From assembly GCA_903821255.1 (NCBI GenBank), contig CAIJKT010000964.1:1-5748 (forward strand): a stretch of DNA of 5,748 bases, read 5' to 3'. This DNA is from an uncultured Lentisphaeria bacterium. Lineage in GTDB: Bacteria; Verrucomicrobiota; Lentisphaeria; Victivallales; Victivallaceae. Positions 1 to 5,668 of the stretch are shown one piece after another. The position numbers and the translations under genes are program-made. Each line of letters begins with the position of its first letter. Position 1 is the first letter of the stretch. The notes under the pieces were generated by a model that saw only the letters and a list, made by a program, of their open reading frames with translations, was not told the DNA's origin and did no database searches.

Positions 1-1585
1 ACAATGTCCATGCCTCAACAATAGCGTTAGCATGTTGTCCCCAGTACGGCAATGCCAGCTTTATCAGAAAGTCATTTTCGCCGGATTCAAAATCTTCAAA
101 CGCCAGCATTCCGGCAGCTTTATTCATGATGCCGGGATAGTTGCCGAAGTACCAGCACTGCATAACGCTGGAAATTCCAAGATCGTGCATTTTTCTATAT
201 TTGCGGTAAAGCAGCGCCGGAACCGGAACAAACGGCACGGTTGCGACTTCATGGGAACAGCCGACTTGAATTTTGGCGGACATTGGAGTCCCGGACGCGC
301 TTGCAGACTCCGCAATCATCCGGAACCTTTCGCAAGGGCCGATATAAGACAGCCAGTAATCGCCGCCAATTCGTGGTTTCCCAAGCTGCTCTTTTGTTCC
401 GCCGGATTCAAAGTTGAACTGAAGAATGACATTGTCCGGCACATGTTCGGGTATTTCAAATACCCACTCCGCCAGCGGTTTCGGATACGGGATGTACAGC
501 CAACTGATTAACTGTGCAGCAGGAGCGGCAGAGTGCATTCCTTTTTCCATCGCTGACAGCGAGGAATGGATAATTTCCCAGTGTTTGTGTTTGGAGCATA
601 CCGGGCAATCTACCGCACGGTTATCTGTTGCATAAACACTACTCATGCAGGTTGTGAGGCGTTCGCCGTGAGTAATATTGATCATGCCGCCAAGTCCGGG
701 CACCGCGTTGAAAATACTATTTACCGCCTCATAAAGATACTGCTGGGCGGTTATTGAGAACGGGCAGAAACATGAATCGCCCATGTGTACCGCGCCGCCG
801 AGTTCAGGATGCCGTTTTAAGATTGGACTGTCCGCTTTCCACGCGGCAGGTTCAATGCAGAAAATATAGGTTTTAATCCCGTAGCGCAGGCACTGGTCTA
901 CCGTAATGCGTAATTTTGCCAGTTTTCTGGCGGCATCTTTGCCATATTCCGGAGTTATGGACGTCTTACATAAATCACTGAATTTTATGGTCAGCCACAG
1001 ACCGTTAACACCTTCATGCGCCAGCCGGTTCAAGTATTCATCAGGATAATAATCAACCTCGTCCAGCAGTTCATCGCGGTTCAAAGGTGGGCGCTTGATC
1101 GGTCCGAAAAAACAACGCGATATCCGGTTTTTGACCCATGCCGTCCTGTGAATTTCGCCGATTTTAAGAAATGGACCGTCAGCGCCAAGCAGCAAATCTT
1201 CTAAATAAAAAATTCCTCGTCGGATGCCCTCGGTATTTTCTGCAATAATCTTACATAAGTCCGGCCAGACTTGAATTCGGAATGAATCATTTTCTCCGGC
1301 AACCCCGTATGCGGTAATTATTTTATAACTGCCGTCGTGTATGATACCGCATTCATTAAAAAAACGTTCCATGTCTTCAAAGGCAGTAGCTAACAACCCC
1401 GAATGATCAGGAAATTCAGGAAGCAAGCTTATTCCTTCAGACAGGTCAGCTTCGCAGCCCTTGCAAGTTGTTCTGTTCCAGTTGAAAGCCCTGTGTTCAG
1501 GCAACCGGAGTTCTTCAATAAATTTCCATTCGCTTTCTGGCGGCTGCGACGGTTCAATAACCAGAATATCCTTCTTACATGCCAT
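1..1585 (-). CDS. Putative glycoside hydrolase: GH20b-like N-terminal domain plus barrel domain (C-terminus beyond window)
   Basis: The reading frame is open for 528 codons from an ATG at 1585 to the window edge, with no stop; the 3' end is not seen. An AAGG ribosome site (1594-1597) lies 8 bases before the ATG. The protein starts MACKKDILVIEP, with no signal peptide, so it is probably cytoplasmic. Residues about 65-135 end in the pattern IIAENTEGIRRGIFYLEDLL, which resembles the GH20b domain before the barrel of beta-hexosaminidases and alpha-glucuronidase-like enzymes. From about 155 a barrel-like region follows: YLNRLAHEGVNGLWL (184-198), YGIKTYIFCIEPAAW (235-249), NITHGERLTTC (303-313) and CPVC (327-330). 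The acidic residues in HGERL and FNFESGG (390-396) are catalytic candidates, but this is a guess. The substrate cannot be read from the sequence; hexosaminide or uronide cleavage is plausible. I recognise the architecture, not a named family. It is the last gene of the minus-strand block and may have its own promoter. Confidence 0.75.
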   Translation of the reverse strand, partial: MACKKDILVIEPSQPPESEWKFIEELRLPEHRAFNWNRTTCKGCEADLSEGISLLPEFPDHSGLLATAFEDMERFFNECGIIHDGSYKIITAYGVAGENDSFRIQVWPDLCKIIAENTEGIRRGIFYLEDLLLGADGPFLKIGEIHRTAWVKNRISRCFFGPIKRPPLNRDELLDEVDYYPDEYLNRLAHEGVNGLWLTIKFSDLCKTSITPEYGKDAARKLAKLRITVDQCLRYGIKTYIFCIEPAAWKADSPILKRHPELGGAVHMGDSCFCPFSITAQQYLYEAVNSIFNAVPGLGGMINITHGERLTTCMSSVYATDNRAVDCPVCSKHKHWEIIHSSLSAMEKGMHSAAPAAQLISWLYIPYPKPLAEWVFEIPEHVPDNVILQFNFESGGTKEQLGKPRIGGDYWLSYIGPCERFRMIAESASASGTPMSAKIQVGCSHEVATVPFVPVPALLYRKYRKMHDLGISSVMQCWYFGNYPGIMNKAAGMLAFEDFESGENDFLIKLALPYWGQHANAIVEAWTL

Positions 1586-1658
1586 TTATTTTACCTTGTT
1601 TACATAACGTTGCGACATCTTTTTGCCCAGTTAATTATTTGTTTATACAAGAAATGCC

Positions 1659-1689
1659 TGGTTTCTACCCAAATTATGGGCAGAAACCA
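1659..1689 (-). promoter_or_regulatory. 13-bp inverted repeat upstream of the barrel-hydrolase gene (operator or mRNA hairpin)
   Basis: The arms at 1659-1671 and 1677-1689 are complementary at 12 of 13 positions around a 5-base loop. The one mismatch is A/C on the plus strand, but in minus-strand RNA it becomes a G-U pair, so the full 13-pair stem can form only in a transcript running with the genes. It sits between the LamG fragment stop (1712) and the ATG at 1585. No T-run follows in either direction, so it is not a standard intrinsic terminator. A weak promoter-like pair, TTGGGT (1667-1672) and TGTATA (1644-1649) with 17 bases between, overlaps the right side of the repeat on the minus strand; if real, a protein bound here would block it. 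An operator, attenuating hairpin or mRNA-stabilising stem are all possible. Confidence 0.55.
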
Positions 1690-1711
1690 AGAGTTAAAAA
1701 TTTCACCAGGT

Positions 1712-2148
1712 TTATTCCTCATTCTGGTAGAGCAGATTTATTTCTTCCGCAGTTAATCCTCTTTTGTAAATGCGTGCGTTTTCAATAATCCCATCAAAAT
1801 AATTCCCGCCCCAAGTACCAATTTGGATATACGTTGTTGCTTCGTTGGTTGGATTGGTATAGGGGCCGACAGTATGATCCAGGCTGCCATTTAAATATAA
1901 CTTCATTGTTCCATCGGCTTCATAAACGGCAGCGACATGATACCATGTGCTAGTTTGTAAAGATGTGGTACTTATGCACCATTGTGTAGCGCCGTTTACG
2001 TATGTTCTGAAATATAGCTTCCCATTAGTCAAATAGAGAGCATTGTTTCCTTTTGATATTATTGGATCAATGCCATTTAAAGAGTTTGCTTTTATTCTGG
2101 CGGCAAAGGTATATCCATTGCTTCCGTCTGTCCTGAAAGCCGTGCTCC
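1712..2148 (-). pseudogene. LamG/concanavalin A-like lectin domain fragment, 5' end lost
   Basis: The translation from about 2148 to the TAA at 1712-1714 is a recognisable LamG-type (laminin G / concanavalin A-like) domain. It runs TDGSNGYTFAARIKA, then IISKGNNALYL, WYHVAAVYEADGTMKLYLNG, and ends with FDGIIENARIYKRGLTAEEI, the usual closing pattern of these jelly rolls. Such domains bind carbohydrate or act as accessory modules of secreted enzymes. The beginning is missing: the first strand, any signal peptide and any catalytic domain are absent. The frame is open back to a TAA near 2179, but the only upstream start is a TTG at 2167 with no ribosome site, and the residues there come from transposase DNA read in another frame. 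I therefore read it as the 3' remnant of a larger secreted protein cut off by the insertion-sequence junction near 2139-2148. Expression as a small free lectin cannot be excluded. Confidence 0.75.
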
Positions 2149-2231
2149 CTCGACAATTTTGACACAAGATTTCCTGGAATTAATTTGCAGATTTGCGCCA
2201 ACACACTCATTTTATGCTTCGACGGATTCAT
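2067..2231 (-). pseudogene. Truncated IS4-family transposase N-terminus
   Basis: An ATG at 2231 is preceded by a strong GGAG ribosome site (2238-2241) at 6 bases' spacing and opens a 54-codon frame ending at TGA 2067-2069. The first 31 residues include MSVLAQICKLIPGNLVSKL and then SREHG. This matches my memory of the conserved beginning of IS4-type transposases with a DUF4372-like N-terminal domain; a full protein would be roughly 350-450 residues. After SREHG (codon ends at 2139) the frame enters LamG-coding DNA out of phase and yields nonsense (FQDRRKQW and onward). The DDE catalytic domain is completely absent, so the product cannot transpose. This is the start of an insertion sequence whose rest was deleted or lies elsewhere. 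The family call rests on one short conserved stretch but fits together with the ribosome site and spacing. Confidence 0.7.
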
Positions 2232-2279
2232 CTGTTGCTCCTTTTTTTGTGGTAAAAAATAGAGTAACTCGAATCCGTC
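2221..2279 (-). repeat. 9-bp perfect inverted repeat overlapping the transposase start codon
   Basis: Bases 2221-2229 (GACGGATTC) and 2271-2279 (GAATCCGTC) are exact reverse complements separated by 41 bases. In minus-strand RNA the 3' arm begins with the G of the transposase AUG (2231-2229), and the ribosome site lies in the loop. A transcript entering from outside the element would carry both arms and could fold. IS10 and IS50 are known to block translation of read-through transcripts with comparable fold-backs, so a protective role is plausible here, but that is inference. Confidence 0.55.
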
Positions 2280-2289
2280 TCCTTTTCAA
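2261..2289 (-). promoter_or_regulatory. Weak candidate promoter for the transposase
   Basis: On the minus strand TTGAAA (2284-2289) and TACTCT (2261-2266) are separated by 17 bases. The first box is close to the sigma-70 -35 consensus, the second matches TATAAT only in part. A transcript from here would start near 2255, inside the loop of the inverted repeat, so it would lack the upstream arm and be freely translatable. The position fits an insertion-sequence promoter, but the box scores alone are weak. Confidence 0.25.
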
Positions 2290-2422
2290 GTTTTTAATTT
2301 TCTATGGGATGGTAGTGTATTCAGTTCTATGATACAAATTGAAACTCATGTGTTGCAATTATTGGCAAAATAATAAAAATTTTTACTCTTTTGAATCAAG
2401 GCGGGGTTAATTCCCTGCACTT

Positions 2423-2455
2423 GTGGCCGGAGCCGGCCACCATTTTTATTTTACT
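2423..2455 (+). terminator. GC-rich hairpin with T-rich flank on the plus strand, after the 273-residue gene
   Basis: GTGGCCGG (2423-2430) and CCGGCCAC (2433-2440) form a perfect stem of seven to eight pairs with a very short loop. On the plus strand it is followed by CATTTTTATTTTA, giving intrinsic-terminator form for a rightward transcript. The neighbouring gene is transcribed leftward and its TAA is at 2446-2448. In that direction the stem is followed by AAGTGCAGGG, with no U-run. It may act as a 3' stabilising hairpin for the gene, stop antisense transcription into it, or be the terminator of a lost plus-strand gene. Confidence 0.45.
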
Positions 2456-3267
2456 TTTTCCAGTTTGATGTCTTTTATCAACATTACCTGATCCGGCTTG
2501 CCGCCGATGTTTGCCAAGATAACGATTTTAGCCATGCAGATGCCTGGCCAGCAATTCCCTTGTAAAACGGCAGAGAATTCCTTCCAGTCGGCAGGAACAT
2601 ATTCATTAATTACTCCATAGATGAAAGTGTTACCGGCTCTATGCTCCCGGACTTTTGTTCCGGAGGCATATTTTTTTCCACTTTTATTTTTGAGAGTGAC
2701 GTCAAAAGCACCACCATTTTTCTCGACTTTGACAATCTCCCGCCCGGAAAGTTCCGTATTCGGCAGGTCTGCTTTTTTTCCTGAATCATCGGTGTTAAAA
2801 GCAATCATGGAACCAGGACCGCATTGCCATTTATCGCCATTTTTTATTTTTATTACCGTATCATCGGCGTTGCAATCGGCAACCAGTTCGGTGTCGGTAT
2901 CCGCGATCGCGCCTACGCTTTCTGATGATATCTGCTGCCCCTTATAGTTAAGCGGCATTATCCCCAGATAAAATTTGGCGGGTTTGGAGTCTGGAGCAAG
3001 CTTGAAAGAGCCTGAAATTTGATAGCTTTTTTCCGGATCAACCGTGATTGCCGACTTGGAAATCATAATTGTATTGTCTTTACAGGCCAGTGCATTTTCC
3101 GCTTCAACAGCAGTCAAAACGATGTTGTTTTTTTCGCTCCAGTTGCACAGCCATTCGCTATTGGATTTCGGATTCAATGCCGCAGATTCATCGGCAAATA
3201 CAGCATTTACCGCGAGTATCGCAATTGTTGCGGAACTGACCTTTACCAGATTGGTGAATTGTTTCAT
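2446..3267 (-). CDS. Secreted jelly-roll-like (CBM-type) protein with inserted beta module, function unknown
   Basis: Complete 273-codon gene. The ATG at 3267 has an AAGGAG ribosome site (3277-3282) at 9 bases' spacing. Residues 1-25 form a signal peptide: basic start MKQF..K, hydrophobic SSATIAILAV, and a signal-peptidase I site at VFA|DES. The mature protein is secreted or periplasmic. Residues about 65-110 (SYQISGSFKL and KFYLGIMPLNYKG) and 228-273 (WKEFSAVLQG, then IKDIKLEKVK) resemble the opening and closing strands of a carbohydrate-binding jelly roll of the CBM4/9 type. Between them, residues about 125-210 look like an inserted module (DDTVIKIKNGDKWQ, IAFNTDDSGKKADLPN, SGTKVREH), a pattern I associate with uncharacterised proteins of Lentisphaerota relatives. 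Four cysteines remain in the mature part besides C41 (62, 132, 148, 239, 244 are the visible sites), so disulfides are possible. There is no catalytic motif I recognise; glycan binding is an inference. The upstream leader suggests an independent promoter. Confidence 0.8.
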   Translation of the reverse strand: MKQFTNLVKVSSATIAILAVNAVFADESAALNPKSNSEWLCNWSEKNNIVLTAVEAENALACKDNTIMISKSAITVDPEKSYQISGSFKLAPDSKPAKFYLGIMPLNYKGQQISSESVGAIADTDTELVADCNADDTVIKIKNGDKWQCGPGSMIAFNTDDSGKKADLPNTELSGREIVKVEKNGGAFDVTLKNKSGKKYASGTKVREHRAGNTFIYGVINEYVPADWKEFSAVLQGNCWPGICMAKIVILANIGGKPDQVMLIKDIKLEKVK

Positions 3268-3420
3268 TCTTGCGTTCTCCTTGTTGTTCTAAATGTGTAG
3301 TAAAAATATAGTCTCATAACGTTTTTATTTTTTCAAAACCTATCAATCTCTTTCAACTTTTTTTCATCAATCGTCTATTTTTTGTTTTACAATGCTTTTG
3401 ACAAAAACTACTATTCATCG
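3268..3420 (-). promoter_or_regulatory. Leader and probable promoter region of the secreted-protein gene
   Basis: The stretch is non-coding and strongly A/T-rich, with purine runs on the minus strand. It holds the AAGGAG ribosome site (3277-3282), a TATATT box (about 3306-3311) that could serve as a -10, and TTGAAA/TTGATA-like boxes further upstream, none at ideal spacing. The minus-strand 9-mer AACGTTATG (3315-3323) also occurs before the hydrolase gene at 1603-1611. Promoter presence is likely from position and composition, but the exact boxes cannot be fixed. Confidence 0.4.
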
Positions 3421-3466
3421 CCATCAGTGATGGGATAGGCAACCACAGGTGGTTGACATGCCCTAT
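3421..3466 (-). terminator. Tandem hairpins after the GH123/DUF6067-like gene (possible terminator)
   Basis: CAACCAC (3440-3446) and GTGGTTG (3449-3455) form a perfect stem. It can be enclosed by ATAGG (3435-3439) with CCTAT (3462-3466). A second small hairpin, CCATC/GATGG, lies at 3421-3433. In the minus direction they start about 20 bases after the TAA at 3488-3490. The nearest T-run (TAGTAGTTTTT) comes about 10 bases after the second hairpin, so this is an imperfect intrinsic terminator or a processing or stabilising structure. Confidence 0.45.
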
Positions 3467-3487
3467 ACGAGACAGAAATGTACCACT

Positions 3488-5668
3488 TTATGGCTCCTCC
3501 TGGATACCGATCACTCTGTAACCACCCCCTTCCACTGTTATATTTTTCAGTTCACTGGATATCATGCTGATCGGCTTTTCTTTGTTTTGATTCAGCATCT
3601 CTTCGACAGTAACCTTTTTCAGATTAAGTTTGTTACTGTCGATTTTTATATCCGTGGTCAAGGGTTCTCGGGTCAGGTTGGCGATAACGATTAATATTTT
3701 ATGTAGCCCTTTCTGGGGCCATTTGTAATAACTGATTTTGATTTTGTCATTGTCCGGCTTGATTTCGGTGTTTTGCCAGTAACCGACAAATTCGGCCGCG
3801 GATAAATCCGTGCGGATAATAACCTCCCAGATTTGTGCCAACGGTACGAGATTTATATTCGCGTTGTTAATCTGAATATCGTGAAGGATTAACGGCGCGA
3901 TGGTTCTGACCGCATATTTTTCATCGTAGAAATTGTATTTTTTCAAATGCGGCAAATATGCCTGAGCCCTTGTGTATTCCGGGAGAAAATTAATCCCTAC
4001 TCCCCTGATTTTCCAATTCAATTCTGTCTGGTAGACCTCTGGCTTTATATTTTCCGAATAAAAATATTCAGGATTATCCGCGATTTTAGTCGTGTATTGC
4101 TCGCCGGGGAACCAGTAATCCGAGAAATTGTGGGCGATCGGATTAAAATAACTGTGATTATGGTTAAACAGGATTTTACCCGTTTTGTGCAGTATTTTAT
4201 AGTTCTGGAGTAAAATCCGGCGCAAGCCTAACGCTGTGGAAGTATGAATCGGCCGCCCAAAGGCATCCTGGCCACCGCAACCATGCTCGGTGTTTTGGCA
4301 GTAAGACGGCCAGCACAGGTCATAATAGATTCCTCCGATTTCCGGACACTTTTCTACAAGGTTTTTGACGTTCATATCCATAAAAATGGCGAAATCTGAA
4401 TTGCCGCATACCGCATACGAAACATACTTTATCCCCCCTTTGCTGCCGGTAGGTCCGCATAATCTCCCCGGTACGCATTCCCATGTTTTACCGAAATAAT
4501 CGTATTCGGAGTGAACAGACGGCATTTGCGTGGGCTGACCATACGGCAGCACGATTGGAACGTTTTTATTATTCCAGAATTTCATGTATCCACGGAACTC
4601 TTTGATGTCTCTGGGAATCAGATTGGAGGCATCGGTGTCATCCGGACTGAGTGCATCACGTTGAGAATTCCAGCCGGAAACAAAACAATTTACCTTCGTT
4701 GTTCCCGGCAACCCTTGAAAGAAATTCCTGAACCGTTCCGGGGGACGACGCGCGGGTGACCCCATCAAAACCATGGTGTAGGGCGCTTTTTGTGCAAGTT
4801 TAGCCGCGCCGTTGACGATCCCAATTTCCACCTCAGCTTCGCCTTGCTTGTTTCTGACAATAGTTACCGGCTTTTGGCCGCCGGGTGCAGGTACCCAGTT
4901 GGCATCCGATTCCGGCCACCAGAATAAACCCACATCATGCCCCGTGACCCATACGGAAAAATCCGTCAAATTCGCTTCAATTGGTTTGAAATCCAGTTCA
5001 ATTCTGTCCTGTTTCCACGGCACCAGCAGCGGCGTCAACACAAACCGGCTCGCCTCTTTGCACAATGAATAGTTCATCTTCATAGAACCGAGCTTTATTT
5101 CATTTTTCGGCTCAAGCACAAATTTGAACACGTACACTCCATCAAAATACAAAGATCCCGTCCACGAAATATTCAATTCCGAATATTTTGAAAGCCGTCC
5201 TCGGCCGCTGAACGAAACCATGTCTGGAGCTTCCTCCGTAACCTTAAAATCGTTCCATTCGATGGATGAGAGTTGTCCATTTACGTCAATCGTCAGCGTT
5301 ATGGGTCTGGTTAATAAAGGTATCGCCTGGCTGAATATTTGTTTTGGGAAAGGCCCCGCCCCCATCTCGTAACGTCTCCCCCAAACCTCATACACTCCAT
5401 CTCCGGTTTTCTTGATTGGAGTCCAGGGAGGGGGGATGTCCCGATCGAATTTATACTGGCTGTATTTTTTCAGTTCCGGCACCCTGAATTCGGTTTCCTG
5501 TTCCAATTCCTTCCGGTTGGTCTGGGCATTCAGGATGGCGACCTGAATACGAAAGTTGCCTGCGGGCAAGTTCTTCGGCAAAGGCAAATTTACCGTATCA
5601 AGCAGGAGTTTGGGAACAAATCCAAATTCGGAGACGGTTTTATTTTCAGTCATTATCAGCATGCACAT
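3488..5668 (-). CDS. GH123/DUF6067-like putative glycoside hydrolase, apparently N-terminally truncated
   Basis: The 726-codon frame ends at TAA 3488-3490. Residues about 25-63 (LPAGNFRIQVAILNAQ) look like the end of an Ig-like or sandwich domain. From about 70, PPPWTPI and VYEVWGRRYEMG match the pattern I know from the N-terminal region of GH123-like proteins, often labelled DUF6067. A barrel-type region follows: PIVLPYG (371-377), GGIYYDLCWPSYCQNTEHGCGG (about 445-466), ILFNHNH (499-505), GVGINFLPEY (556-565). D450 and E461 are candidate active-site acids; this is unproven. GH123 enzymes act on N-acetylgalactosaminides of glycosphingolipids, but the substrate here cannot be inferred. The C-terminal 80 residues form a small beta domain. 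Possible starts are ATGs at 5668, 5662 and 5653; none has a good ribosome site, there is no signal peptide, and relatives as I recall them are longer with a secretion signal. The upstream DNA is ankyrin-coding, so the original 5' end seems lost and the gene may be silent. Confidence 0.75.
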   Translation of the reverse strand: MCMLIMTENKTVSEFGFVPKLLLDTVNLPLPKNLPAGNFRIQVAILNAQTNRKELEQETEFRVPELKKYSQYKFDRDIPPPWTPIKKTGDGVYEVWGRRYEMGAGPFPKQIFSQAIPLLTRPITLTIDVNGQLSSIEWNDFKVTEEAPDMVSFSGRGRLSKYSELNISWTGSLYFDGVYVFKFVLEPKNEIKLGSMKMNYSLCKEASRFVLTPLLVPWKQDRIELDFKPIEANLTDFSVWVTGHDVGLFWWPESDANWVPAPGGQKPVTIVRNKQGEAEVEIGIVNGAAKLAQKAPYTMVLMGSPARRPPERFRNFFQGLPGTTKVNCFVSGWNSQRDALSPDDTDASNLIPRDIKEFRGYMKFWNNKNVPIVLPYGQPTQMPSVHSEYDYFGKTWECVPGRLCGPTGSKGGIKYVSYAVCGNSDFAIFMDMNVKNLVEKCPEIGGIYYDLCWPSYCQNTEHGCGGQDAFGRPIHTSTALGLRRILLQNYKILHKTGKILFNHNHSYFNPIAHNFSDYWFPGEQYTTKIADNPEYFYSENIKPEVYQTELNWKIRGVGINFLPEYTRAQAYLPHLKKYNFYDEKYAVRTIAPLILHDIQINNANINLVPLAQIWEVIIRTDLSAAEFVGYWQNTEIKPDNDKIKISYYKWPQKGLHKILIVIANLTREPLTTDIKIDSNKLNLKKVTVEEMLNQNKEKPISMISSELKNITVEGGGYRVIGIQEEP

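Larger units (their letters stand above)
2139..2289 (-). mobile_element. Left-end remnant of an IS4-type insertion sequence (outer limit uncertain)
   Basis: The segment holds the transposase start, its ribosome site, a 9-bp inverted repeat and a weak promoter-like pair, the parts expected at the transposase-proximal end of an insertion sequence. The inner limit, near 2139, is where transposase similarity stops and LamG coding begins. The outer limit is not known: no second end is present, so the terminal inverted repeat cannot be identified; 2289 is only the edge of the promoter-like box. The true tip may lie anywhere from about 2280 to 2400. No target-site duplication can be assigned. Confidence 0.55.

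Noticed and set aside
80..412. Repeated GCCGGATTCAAA (near 81-92 and 401-412)
   Set aside because: Both copies encode Phe-Glu-Ser-Gly in the same hydrolase gene in different contexts, so this is probably codon-level coincidence.
32..511. Long plus-strand open frame (159 codons) and others along 1-1585
   Set aside because: They lie opposite a 528-codon minus-strand gene with recognisable domains and a ribosome site, and their translations show no family pattern.
2165..2167. TTG as a true start codon of the LamG protein
   Set aside because: There is no ribosome site, and the first codons lie in transposase DNA read out of frame. The frame is open there only by chance after the junction.
2374..2385. 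12-bp perfect palindrome TAAAAATTTTTA
   Set aside because: Simple A/T symmetry in a very A/T-rich spacer, with no partner site or spacing that suggests an operator.
3947..4213. Plus-strand open frames opposite the GH123/DUF6067-like gene, including those at 4511-4759, 4812-5072 and 5339-5683
   Set aside because: Shadows of the coding strand: no ribosome sites, no recognisable domains, and complete overlap with a conserved protein.
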